From Bacteroidota bacterium (GTDB lineage Bacteria > Bacteroidota > Bacteroidia > Chitinophagales > Saprospiraceae): a DNA stretch of 41,016 nucleotides. Position numbers and translations under genes: made by a program. Below the pieces are notes generated by a model. The model searched no databases, was not told the DNA's origin, and saw nothing but the letters and a program-made list of their open reading frames with translations. Location: NCBI GenBank assembly GCA_018222965.1, contig JAAEZH010000021.1, positions 1 through 41,016 of the forward strand, read 5' to 3'. This document shows, in pieces, positions 17,845 to 26,140 of the stretch; the stretch's first letter is position 1, and every line of letters begins with the position of its first letter.

Positions 17845-18007
17845 AATTAGCGATCAAAAGGGGGTAAAGCTAAAAGAGCTTTCTGTTTTTAGTGGCACTA
17901 ACAAACCTCGGATCGATCTAAATGGAATTCCAAAAGGAGCATTGAATATTGAAATATATTCTGTTGCCGGAGACATACTGGTGTCAACCAGTGTCCTGAA
18001 AATGTAA
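17819..18007 (+). pseudogene. Remnant of a T9SS-type sorting domain, 3' part
   Basis: In the +1 frame relative to 17563-17844, this stretch reads LLIRISDQKGVKLKEL, then PRIDLNGIPKGALNIEIYSV, ending SVLKM. This fits the strand-turn-strand pattern of a T9SS type A C-terminal domain (I-x-D-x-x-G-x-x-L, I-x-L-x-x-x-P-x-G). It has no convincing start or signal peptide of its own. It is read as the C-terminal part of the frameshifted small secreted protein. Confidence 0.5.
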
Positions 18008-18036
18008 TTACAATAAGAATAAAAAGTAAAGTGTAA

Positions 18037-19548
18037 TCAGGATTGGGGAGCGTGCTCCTCAATCCTTTTTATTTCCTTTTCTTGTCTGGATGTGGTGCCA
18101 AAAAACAGGTGGTCAATTTCCAGTTTTCGGAAAACATTTGGGGCCAGGGGTTTTACCAGGTTTACCATGTTCTGGATGAGCGAAAGTTTATCGGTATCCT
18201 TTTCGATCTCCCGGAGGCTCTCTTGCATGAAATGGCTTAGTTCCTGTGTATTGATCTGCTCCAGTTTATAGCGGGCCACCTGTATGTACCAGGGGATTAC
18301 CGGAAGGTATACAGCTTTATCCCGGTATTTACTATCCCGTTCCAGCAATTTATACTTGCGTGCTACTTTGCAGAGGCGGGCGTATTTTTCCTGTAATAAA
18401 ACCGATTCGAGATAGGAGGAAAAGAATAAGTGCCAGCGGTAGGCAAAAATCTCATTCCGGTAAGCACGCAGGAAGACGTCCGAATAATTTTCGGCGTTCT
18501 TGTATTTCTTAAGTTGATTGAGACATTTGACATAGAAGGCTACGTAACCAATCTTATTGTGGAAGTTTTTGGTCTCTTTCATGTCCTGGCTGGCTGATTT
18601 GAGTACTTCCAAAGCCTCTGCAGGCCGGTTTTGACGGAGTAGTATAGCGCTTAAATTGTTTACGTAGAGCAGGGCGTCTTTCACCCGGGTGCGTATAGAG
18701 AGGTAACCGAAATGCGTGGCTTTGTCGTATTCCTTAAACTTGGTATGTACCAGCATTCGATTGTGGTAATAGTTTAGTAAAATTCGTTTGGAATAATACT
18801 TCCCTTCTTTAAATCGAGTGTCCAGATAATCAAACTTGTCCAGTAAATTATCGTAGCGCCGGTAGTTGAGAAACAGAAAGGTCAGCCGTACCAGGGCATA
18901 ATACCGGTTCAGCCCGTCGAGGGACTCATCGTAAAATACATCCGAAAGCCATTCTTCCCATTGCAGGCTTTCCTTTTGATTGCCTGAATAATGCTCCACG
19001 ATATCGGCCGTAGCAGTATGAATCTTGTCATTCACGTCTTTGGATCGCAGGTAGCTTTCCCGAAACTTTCGAAGAAAAGCATCTACAATTTTATGATCCT
19101 CATACCGCATACGGATGAGCAGAAAGTGCCGATAGTTTTCAGCCAGTTCGTAGTACTTGGTGAAAAAGAAGCAAGGCCTTTTGTAGCGGGAAATGGATTT
19201 GAGCAAACGCTTTTCAGCTGCCGGTTCGATGCTGTCGGTCATTATCTGTTGCTCGGTCTGAATCATCCATTCAAATCGGGCATCCACGTCAATTGCCTTC
19301 AGCCGATCGTTGATCCAGTTTTTGAGGTGGCTGTATTTTCGTTTGTCAATTGAAACATCATACGGTAGTTTTTCTCCTGTTCGCTGGCTGTTTTCATGCA
19401 CTCGTTCCAGAATGCGGAGCTTTACCTTGTCCTCAAATTGTTGATTAGAAAGTAAGTACTCTGTTTCGTGCGGGAGTAATGCATCTGCAAAATCAGTAAA
19501 GGTTTGCAACTTGTTGCGCATGATCTGTGCTGTTTGCCATACAGACAC
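18037..19548 (-). CDS. Uncharacterised all-helical repeat protein
   Basis: A 503-residue soluble protein, not recognised. It has no signal peptide or membrane segment. It is helical and rich in Tyr, Arg, Lys and Leu, with TPR-like pairs in the middle (about 270-380, for example NRPAEALEVLKSASQDM, NQLKKYKNAENYSDVFL, LQEKYARLCKVARKYKLL). The N-terminal 60 residues (LQTFTDFADALLPHETEYLL) look like a separate helical bundle. A second protein of similar size and character is encoded at 31836-33239. Each is followed downstream on the same strand by a giant secreted protein. A regulatory or scaffolding role is possible but not shown. An internal ATG nine codons in (MRNKLQTF) is an alternative start. 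Confidence 0.8.
   Translation of the reverse strand: MSVWQTAQIMRNKLQTFTDFADALLPHETEYLLSNQQFEDKVKLRILERVHENSQRTGEKLPYDVSIDKRKYSHLKNWINDRLKAIDVDARFEWMIQTEQQIMTDSIEPAAEKRLLKSISRYKRPCFFFTKYYELAENYRHFLLIRMRYEDHKIVDAFLRKFRESYLRSKDVNDKIHTATADIVEHYSGNQKESLQWEEWLSDVFYDESLDGLNRYYALVRLTFLFLNYRRYDNLLDKFDYLDTRFKEGKYYSKRILLNYYHNRMLVHTKFKEYDKATHFGYLSIRTRVKDALLYVNNLSAILLRQNRPAEALEVLKSASQDMKETKNFHNKIGYVAFYVKCLNQLKKYKNAENYSDVFLRAYRNEIFAYRWHLFFSSYLESVLLQEKYARLCKVARKYKLLERDSKYRDKAVYLPVIPWYIQVARYKLEQINTQELSHFMQESLREIEKDTDKLSLIQNMVNLVKPLAPNVFRKLEIDHLFFGTTSRQEKEIKRIEEHAPQS
18040..18070 (+). terminator. Terminator overlapping a convergent gene end
   Basis: A stem GGATTG...CAATCC (18040-18045 with 18060-18065) with an inner GGAGC/GCTCC pair, followed by TTTTT on the plus strand. 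It overlaps the last codons of the convergent 503-residue protein gene, so that gene's 3' coding end doubles as a terminator for the remnant gene. Confidence 0.75.
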
Positions 19549-19593
19549 AAAAGGAATGTATGGTAGATTAAGAGATGCAATTACTCCACATCT

Positions 19594-20334
19594 CTAAAGA
19601 ATTACGCCGCCATCAACACTTAATGTGGCTCCATTTATGAAAGCAGCTTCATCTGAGGCCAAAAAAGCATAAGCATTGGCTATCTCAGCGGGTGTGCCCA
19701 TTCGCCCCAATGGCGTTCGGTCTCTAAAACTGTCTAACACTTTTTCAGGAATTGTTTCCATCATCTCTGTAGCTATGAAGCCGGGAGCAACAATATTGGA
19801 AGTAACGCCTTTTGGACCATACTCCCTCGCCCAGACATTGCTCATGCCGATTACTCCGGCTTTAGTGGCTGCATAGTTTGTTTGGCCAAAATTCCCGGTT
19901 AAGCCCACGATAGAGGAAGCAGTAAGTATTCGTCCTGCGCCACTTTCTATGAGATAGGGCCCCAGGGCTTTTGTGCAATGGAAGACTCCGCTAAGATTCA
20001 CGGCGATTACCTGGTCCCATTGTTCCTGAGTAATCTTTTTCATCGTGGCATCCCGTGTTATCCCGGCATTATTGATCAGGATATGAATGCTGCCAAAATC
20101 TTCTGCAACTTTGGCGGCAGCCCGGGTGACAGCATCCGGATCTGTGGTGTCAACGGCATAAAAGCGTACTTGCTTATTCTTACTTACGTAATGATCAGCC
20201 AGTGCCTGACCTTTATCGGCGCTGATGTCCCATATGGCAACAGCGGCACCTTCATTGACAAACTTTTCTACAGTGGCTTTTCCAATTCCGTTAGCGCCAC
20301 CCGTAATGATGGCCGTTTTTCCTTTTAATCGCAT
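19594..20334 (-). CDS. Short-chain dehydrogenase/reductase, FabG-like
   Basis: A 246-residue classical SDR, probably an NAD(P)H-dependent 3-oxoacyl (ACP or CoA) reductase. It has the cofactor motif TGGANGIGKA (11-20), NNAG (88-91), N113, and the catalytic residues S141, Y154 and K158 in the order seen in FabG. The C-terminus has FLASDEAAFINGATLSVDGG. The start at 20334 (MRLKGKTAIITGG) was preferred over an upstream ATG at 20394 because the Rossmann fold begins directly there. Extended SDRs such as OleD are longer and have a different motif, so this is not one of those. It is divergent from the symporter-hydrolase-KAS III-ligase cluster and may supply the reductive step there (inference). A role in general fatty-acid or PHB-type metabolism is equally possible. 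Confidence 0.88.
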   Translation of the reverse strand: MRLKGKTAIITGGANGIGKATVEKFVNEGAAVAIWDISADKGQALADHYVSKNKQVRFYAVDTTDPDAVTRAAAKVAEDFGSIHILINNAGITRDATMKKITQEQWDQVIAVNLSGVFHCTKALGPYLIESGAGRILTASSIVGLTGNFGQTNYAATKAGVIGMSNVWAREYGPKGVTSNIVAPGFIATEMMETIPEKVLDSFRDRTPLGRMGTPAEIANAYAFLASDEAAFINGATLSVDGGVIL

Positions 20335-20847
20335 GGCTTGATCTGTTTTGGTTTCCAAAACATGAATATAGATCAGCTTTATCCACATTCTCAAAGCAAA
20401 ACGATGCCCGGCCGATTACAAAAAGGGCTGACAAAAGTACGTTTACTAATGCCAGTGGTATCCAAATAATTGAATAACAGCTTATTAAGCCTGCTCAAAT
20501 TAGGGGCTGACTTTCTGATTGTGAAGCTACGAAAGAATATGCGGAATCTGACTACCCTCGATTTTGAAATTGATGAATTTGGGCGAGATTGCAACTGAAT
20601 AAGTCATGGGTGCTTTTTGATCTTTCTTGATCCTTGTTAAAGCATTGTTTTTCAATTGTTTATTACATTTTTTAATTGATTTTATGGCTTCAGTTTTCCT
20701 ATCGTCAACCCTACTGATCTTTTGGTTTGAAGGGAAATGCGTATTTGGATCGATAATTTGGCGGATAGAATAATATTTTAAAAAACTGTCGAGTAGCCAT
20801 ATCATGTTTTTGGGGTTTCTTTCGGCAAAAGTCTTCATCTAATACTT
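20335..20847. other. AT-rich divergent intergenic region
   Basis: This 513-bp gap separates the SDR gene from the symporter gene. Parts are clearly AT-richer than the neighbouring genes (for example around 20640-20700). It probably holds both divergent promoters. One weak ORF (20527-20838) lies in it. Confidence 0.5.
20527..20838 (-). CDS. Possible small hypothetical protein (doubtful)
   Basis: A 103-codon frame starting MKTFAERNPKNMIWLLDSFL. It is Lys/Ile/Asn-rich with no recognised motif, no signal peptide and a composition unlike its neighbours. Its start lies only 9 bp from the divergent symporter start, which would leave no room for separate promoters. It may be a chance ORF, or a remnant in a low-GC insert. 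Confidence 0.25.
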   Translation of the reverse strand: MKTFAERNPKNMIWLLDSFLKYYSIRQIIDPNTHFPSNQKISRVDDRKTEAIKSIKKCNKQLKNNALTRIKKDQKAPMTYSVAISPKFINFKIEGSQIPHILS

Positions 20848-22389
20848 ATGGCATCCTCTGAATACGTTCTGGCAACCAGCATTTTGGTCATCGCATACAT
20901 GGCCGTTATCCTGTTTTTTGTGATTCGCGGTGCTATGCGTACTCGATCTATGGCAGATTATGCGGTGGGGAATCTTTCCTTTTCACCCCTTGTTGTTGGA
21001 CTCTCCCTCGCTGCTTCAACCACCAGTGCAGCAACATTTATCATTAATCCGGGCTTTATCGCTCTTTACGGACTGAGCGGGGTGCTGGCCTTTGGACTGG
21101 TTATGCCTGTTGGTGTGTTTATTTCCCTGATTGTGCTGACTAAAAGCTTTCGAAAATATGGAAGCAGCGTAAAAGCGCTGACCATGGCTCAGTGGATCGG
21201 TTTGCGCTTTGGATCAAAAGGATATGCTCTTTTCTTTGCCTTTCTCTCCCTGCTCCTGATCACTTTTATTGTTTTGATCTGTGTGGGAATGACCAAGGTG
21301 CTTTCCAGTGCCCTCAATGTAGGCGAATGGTGGGTCCTGGTGGGATTAGTCGTATTTGTCTTTGGGTACATGATGTTTGGCGGAGCCAATTCGATGGTCT
21401 ACACCAATAGCATCCAGGCAGCACTGATGATTGTGGTTGCCTTTATTCTGCTGGGATCTGGTTACGAACATTTTAAAGAAGGGGTTAATGGATTTATCGA
21501 TAAACTGGCTGCGATTGATCCCATGCTGACAGGCGCAGTCAATACAGAAAGCTTTTTATTTCGGGATTATTTTGAAACGGTCTTTTGTGCCTTCATCGTC
21601 GGTATTGCGGTTGTTTGTCAACCCCATATTATCACCAAATCCTTATTATTGAAAAAAGAATCTGATGTCAACCGGTATTTATTCGTTGGCATCCTGGTTC
21701 AATTTTTATTCTTTTCGGTCGTCATCGCCGGGCTATACGCGCGATTGCGTTTTCCCGATCTAACCGTAGGCGGGGAGGCTCTAAATATGGATGGAATTAT
21801 TCCCACCTATGTTGTTCAGGAGTTTCCCGTATATGTGGGGCTCATCGTAATACTAGGCTTGCTTTCTGCTGGATTATCAACACTGGAAGGACTTATCCAA
21901 TCCGTTTCCTCCACCATTACTTCTGATATTATTTCCCCCCTTTCGGGGAATGGTGGTAGCGCATCCGGAGGTTCCGATAAGAAATTGATTTTATCAAATC
22001 GCCTGGTGATAGTTTTGCTTGGGGTCGTATCTGTCGCACTGTCCTGGAATCAATTGGTCAATCCGAGTCTGAGCGTAGGGATCTTTGCACAAAATGGGGT
22101 CTACGCCTATTTCTCGGCGGCATTTCTGCCGGTGTTATTTGGGATTTTCCTCAAAGACGCGCCGCCGAAAGCAGCAATGATAGCCTCCGGAGTTGCGCTT
22201 GTGGTACACTTCGGTTCTTATTATGGCGGCTGGACCTTCTATTTGCAGTCGGCTGTTCGAAATCCGGCGGTAGCAGCTACCTATGCTATTATGGTATCTA
22301 CGGTAGCGGGCCTGATCGCTTATTTCATTTTTCGACCTTCAAAATCCGGACAAGAATCATCGGCTGTTTCTACTTCCATTGAAAATTAG
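20848..22389 (+). CDS. Sodium:solute symporter (SSS/SLC5 family)
   Basis: A 513-residue inner-membrane transporter with about 13 hydrophobic segments. It uses the sodium gradient to import an organic solute. The N-terminal signature (ADYAVGNLSFSPLVVGLSLA, then ASTTSAATFIINPGF), the stretch GGANSMVYTNSIQAALMIVV and the later LLSAGLSTLEGLIQSVSSTI fit the SSS family, nearest in feel to monocarboxylate or acetate-type permeases; the substrate cannot be read from sequence. It is followed after 6 bp by an alpha/beta hydrolase lipoprotein, so the two are surely co-transcribed. It may take up the product of that hydrolase (inference). Confidence 0.9.
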   Translation: MASSEYVLATSILVIAYMAVILFFVIRGAMRTRSMADYAVGNLSFSPLVVGLSLAASTTSAATFIINPGFIALYGLSGVLAFGLVMPVGVFISLIVLTKSFRKYGSSVKALTMAQWIGLRFGSKGYALFFAFLSLLLITFIVLICVGMTKVLSSALNVGEWWVLVGLVVFVFGYMMFGGANSMVYTNSIQAALMIVVAFILLGSGYEHFKEGVNGFIDKLAAIDPMLTGAVNTESFLFRDYFETVFCAFIVGIAVVCQPHIITKSLLLKKESDVNRYLFVGILVQFLFFSVVIAGLYARLRFPDLTVGGEALNMDGIIPTYVVQEFPVYVGLIVILGLLSAGLSTLEGLIQSVSSTITSDIISPLSGNGGSASGGSDKKLILSNRLVIVLLGVVSVALSWNQLVNPSLSVGIFAQNGVYAYFSAAFLPVLFGIFLKDAPPKAAMIASGVALVVHFGSYYGGWTFYLQSAVRNPAVAATYAIMVSTVAGLIAYFIFRPSKSGQESSAVSTSIEN

Positions 22390-22395
22390 AATATC

Positions 22396-23373
22396 ATGAT
22401 ATACAAATTAGCCTGGTCTCTGTTGTTGATGGGCCTGTTGCCGCTATCGGTGGGTTGCCAGCAACCAGATTCTGAAACCAACGATAAACCAAAAAGTATG
22501 CAGGATTGGATCTATCCCTATGAAACCAAAACGATACAGGTACTGGATACGGTGGATGTGGCATACATCGATGAAGGAAAGGGGGAAACCACCCTGCTAT
22601 TCATTCATGGCTTAGGAAGTAATCTGAAAAGCTGGCAAAAAAACATTGATGCCCTTCAAACCGATTTCCGATGCATTGCAATGGATTTACCCGGCTATGG
22701 AAAATCTGAAAAAGGAGCCTATTCATTTTCCATGACTTTTTTTGCGAAGGCTGTAGCAGATTTGATCCTGGAGCTGAAGCTGGAAAATGTAGTGCTTGTC
22801 GGCCACAGTATGGGCGGACAAACAGCCATTCATCTCGCTTTGCAGAATCCGGAGCTGCTGGAGCAAATGGTTCTTGTTGCACCTGCCGGCTTAGAAACCT
22901 TTACCCAGGCTGAAGCAGATTGGTTTAAGGCGGTTTATACAGCAGAGGTGGTTCGATCTGTAACGGATGAACAGATAGTGGCTAATTTTCACGCAAACTT
23001 TCATCAATTTCCGGAGGATGCTCAGTTTATGATCGATGATCGTTTTCAAATGCGCGAGACGGTGGAATACGATCATTTTTGCAAAATGGTGCCTAAATGT
23101 GTTCAAGGAATGCTAAGCGAACCGGTAATCGATCGACTTTCTGAAATACCATTGCCGGTACTGGTTCTTTACGGAGCAGAAGACAGCCTGATTCCCAACC
23201 GACTCCTGCATGCCGACCTGACGACAAAATCTGTTGCAGAACAGGGGGTAAGTCGTTTGCAAAACGGACAACTGGAAATGCTATCTCCTTGTGGCCATTT
23301 TGTCCAATGGGAGTGTGCGGAAGAGGTAAATGAAGCCATTCGGTCTTTTTTATCCAAGAAGGGGAGTGAATAG
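22396..23373 (+). CDS. Alpha/beta hydrolase lipoprotein
   Basis: A 325-residue probable esterase or lipase-like hydrolase anchored as a lipoprotein. The signal peptide ends in the lipobox LSVGC (Cys21), followed by a short linker. The fold shows the oxyanion-hole HG motif (LFIHGLGSN), the nucleophile elbow GHSMGG with S138, the acid D263 (LYGAEDSLIP) and catalytic H301 (SPCGHFVQWE). Because it is outside the cytoplasm, it would act on an imported or external ester rather than an intracellular acyl intermediate. It is coupled to the upstream sodium symporter (6-bp gap) and lies upstream of a TonB receptor and acyl-activation genes. Substrate unknown. Confidence 0.9.
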   Translation: MIYKLAWSLLLMGLLPLSVGCQQPDSETNDKPKSMQDWIYPYETKTIQVLDTVDVAYIDEGKGETTLLFIHGLGSNLKSWQKNIDALQTDFRCIAMDLPGYGKSEKGAYSFSMTFFAKAVADLILELKLENVVLVGHSMGGQTAIHLALQNPELLEQMVLVAPAGLETFTQAEADWFKAVYTAEVVRSVTDEQIVANFHANFHQFPEDAQFMIDDRFQMRETVEYDHFCKMVPKCVQGMLSEPVIDRLSEIPLPVLVLYGAEDSLIPNRLLHADLTTKSVAEQGVSRLQNGQLEMLSPCGHFVQWECAEEVNEAIRSFLSKKGSE

Positions 23374-23421
23374 TCAACCCTCCAAAACAAGTTCTGTAAA
23401 ATGCTGGTTTGCAGTAATTTA

Positions 23422-23434
23422 TTCGGCGAAAGCC
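23422..23434 (+). repeat. Iterated motif, copy 5 (intergenic)
   Basis: Exact copy in the 204-bp gap between the hydrolase and TonB receptor genes; it is not under protein-coding constraint. Confidence 0.8.
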
Positions 23435-23577
23435 GGAAAATAAAAAATTTAGTCAACCTTTTCGGGCTGCTCTCAACATGTGGTCAGGCCCAAAGACTGT
23501 TCTAACTTAGAATGGCAATAACCCGCATTGAACATTCGAAAACGGGTCAAATTTTACCTAACTAAACGGGATTTCAA

Positions 23578-26055
23578 ATGAAGAAATGGTTTACATTTTT
23601 TGCTTTTATACTGGCCGCCACGGCGGTTCAGGCCCAGAACGGAACTGTGGTTGGTTTCGTGACCGATGTCGATAACAATCCGCTTGTCGGAGCGACTATT
23701 CGGGTGGAAGGTACCAGTACAGGAACCCTGACGGGGGATGATGGTGCATACCGCTTGCAATTGCAACCAGGCCTTGTGACAATCGCCGCCAACTACCTGG
23801 GGTACGAGGGGAAATCAGCCGAAGTGAGCATTTCGGCCAACGAAACTCTAACGATCAATTTCACTCTGGAAGAAGCGGTGATCACCGGAGAAACTATTGT
23901 GGTTTCCGGGTCTAAACGCCCGGAGAAACTCACGGAAAGTGTGGCGACCATAGAAACGGTTTTTGCCCGCGAAATTGAGGAGTATGCCGGGGTGCCTGCT
24001 GAATTGCTGGCTCGCCAAAAGGGAGTCGACTACTTTCGGGCCGGGGTTTCCGGGATCGGAATCAACATCAGGGGATTCAACTCCAACTTTAACTCCAAGA
24101 ACCTGCAAGTAACCGACGGGCGTTTGTCTACACTGGTTGCAACCGGGCTTCCATTCGGTCCGCTTAATACGACCATTAAGGAAGATATTGAACGTTATGA
24201 GGTTATCCTGGGGCCAAATGCTACTCTTTATGGTCCAAATGCCCACAACGGATTACTGAATACAATCACCAAAGATCCGCGCACTTCAGCCGGTACAACG
24301 ATTGCGCTAAGTGCTGGTAATCAGTCTTCCTACCGAGCAGCTATTCGCCATGCGCAAGTGATCAATGACAAGCTGGCTTTCAAAATCATGGGTGCTTATT
24401 CAGCAGCCGAAGAGTTTGATTATGTGGACAGTGTCTACATTGATCGCGTGGGAGCTGTCGATAGTTTAGGGAATCCAATTCCCGATGGCGTCAAGGAAGG
24501 TTACGAAGAATTTCAACTGGATAACACCATCAATTTCCTGCGTACGGAAGCTGCCTTGTATTACAGCGTAACCGATGATGCAGATATCATCTTCAACTGG
24601 GGACGCTCAAACAGTAATTATCTGTCGCCTACCAATGTGGGTCGAAATCAGATAAAGGACTGGAGGATAAATTACTACCAGTTGCGATTCACCAGTGATC
24701 ACTTCTTTGTGCAGGGATATTTGACAGAAAGTAAAACCGATAGTACTTACGCAATCGATGAGCGCACCAAGCAATACTACCGCGGCATTGATGCCGGATT
24801 GTCTGAGAAAGAAGCTGCCGGTGGTTTTAGTTACGGGAGTGGTGCCCTTTTTCAGGATGCTTCCCGCCGGTGGAATGCGGAAGCTCAATACAACAACACT
24901 TTCGGTAATCTGGAAATGATCATCGGAGCGCAGTATCAATTGGACCAGGCCAATAGTCTGGGAACTTACCTGCTCGATGAAGATGCAGAAGACTACATCA
25001 ATGTGGGGCAATACGGAGGCTATCTGCACCTGAATTACAACTTTGGGGGCGGCTGGAAAGCTACGGCTGCCGGCCGGGCCGATTACCACGATGTTTACGC
25101 GTTTAACTTTGTACCTAAGTTTGGCATCCTCAAATCCTTTGGCAATGGAGCTGTGCGACTGACTTACGGTCAGGGTATTGCTGCGCCTACCATTTTGAAT
25201 CTTTATGGCAACCTCTTTACCGGACTGATTCTTGGAAATGCTGAAGGATTTACGTTGATAGACGGTACCGAAATCGCAAGTCAGAGTGTTGAAAAACTAC
25301 AAACCATTGAAGCCGGTTATCGCGGTCAGGTAGTACCAAACAAGCTCTTCCTGGATGTGAATGCTTATTACAACATCAGCCAGGACTTTTTGAGTCCGCT
25401 GAAAGTTTTGGGCGTTGCTACTCACCGGGGTGATACTCCAATCGAAGAAGTGCAGGACGGTTATGCGGCTTACCAGGGACTGGTTGCTTCATACGTCAAC
25501 TTTGGAGAGTTTAATACATATGGATTTGATTTCGGAGCTACCTGGTATATTTCTGAAGCTTTAAGCCTTACGGCGAATTATAGCTACTTCGGTTATTCGA
25601 TAGATGAAACTAATCTGGAGAACGATTTTGACGGCAGCGGTACGGTCAATTTCCTGGATCTTCTCGTAAACGCACCAAATCACAAAGGCGGTCTCGGATT
25701 AAACTACAGCGGCAGCAAACTCTTTGGGAATGTCTATGCGCGTTGGGTGCAGGAGTATGATTATTTCTCCAGTTTCCAGATTGCTTCCCGTTCTTATCCG
25801 GATCTGTTGTATCGCGGCGTACCGATCATCGAAGATGCTCGTTCAGCCGACACGTATAACTACGGGCCGCTGGGCGGATTTGTGGACGTGGCTCTTGGTC
25901 TTGGATACCGGATCAACGACATCTTTACCATCTCCGGTCAGGTTACAAATGTATTGGGCACCGAGTTCCGCGAGTTTACAGCGGCTCCGCCAACCGGACG
26001 GTTGTTCTCTCTTGAGTTGCGGGTAAATCTGCCGGCAATCAAGCCTCTCAACTAG
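23578..26055 (+). CDS. TonB-dependent receptor
   Basis: An 825-residue outer-membrane receptor for active uptake. It has a signal peptide (MKKWFTFFAFILAATAVQAQ) and a carboxypeptidase-regulatory-like domain (about 22-100, VVGFVTDVDNNPLVGATIRV). A plug domain follows (about 115-235, SGSKRPEKLTESVATIETV, INIRGFNSNFNSKNL, IERYEVILGPNATLYGPNAH), then a 22-strand-type barrel ending in an aromatic/hydrophobic last strand (GRLFSLELRVNLPA). Plug motifs are canonical, unlike the receptor at 9357-11798. No SusD follows, so a polysaccharide system is unlikely. Its place inside the hydrolase/KAS III/ligase cluster suggests a lipid-like or small hydrophobic ligand (inference). Confidence 0.93.
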   Translation: MKKWFTFFAFILAATAVQAQNGTVVGFVTDVDNNPLVGATIRVEGTSTGTLTGDDGAYRLQLQPGLVTIAANYLGYEGKSAEVSISANETLTINFTLEEAVITGETIVVSGSKRPEKLTESVATIETVFAREIEEYAGVPAELLARQKGVDYFRAGVSGIGINIRGFNSNFNSKNLQVTDGRLSTLVATGLPFGPLNTTIKEDIERYEVILGPNATLYGPNAHNGLLNTITKDPRTSAGTTIALSAGNQSSYRAAIRHAQVINDKLAFKIMGAYSAAEEFDYVDSVYIDRVGAVDSLGNPIPDGVKEGYEEFQLDNTINFLRTEAALYYSVTDDADIIFNWGRSNSNYLSPTNVGRNQIKDWRINYYQLRFTSDHFFVQGYLTESKTDSTYAIDERTKQYYRGIDAGLSEKEAAGGFSYGSGALFQDASRRWNAEAQYNNTFGNLEMIIGAQYQLDQANSLGTYLLDEDAEDYINVGQYGGYLHLNYNFGGGWKATAAGRADYHDVYAFNFVPKFGILKSFGNGAVRLTYGQGIAAPTILNLYGNLFTGLILGNAEGFTLIDGTEIASQSVEKLQTIEAGYRGQVVPNKLFLDVNAYYNISQDFLSPLKVLGVATHRGDTPIEEVQDGYAAYQGLVASYVNFGEFNTYGFDFGATWYISEALSLTANYSYFGYSIDETNLENDFDGSGTVNFLDLLVNAPNHKGGLGLNYSGSKLFGNVYARWVQEYDYFSSFQIASRSYPDLLYRGVPIIEDARSADTYNYGPLGGFVDVALGLGYRINDIFTISGQVTNVLGTEFREFTAAPPTGRLFSLELRVNLPAIKPLN

Positions 26056-26091
26056 GACTGAATTGATTTAGCATACTAATTTGTGAACATG

Positions 26092-26124
26092 TGGAACGAG
26101 CGAGAAAACCGCTCGTTCCATTCT
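26092..26124 (+). terminator. Hairpin between the TonB receptor and KAS III-like genes
   Basis: A perfect 11-bp stem TGGAACGAGCG/CGCTCGTTCCA (26092-26102 with 26110-26120) with a 7-base loop. The following T-tract is short, so it may be a partial terminator or an mRNA-stabilising hairpin rather than a full stop. Confidence 0.65.
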
Positions 26125-26140
26125 TATGAAAGGATAAAGC

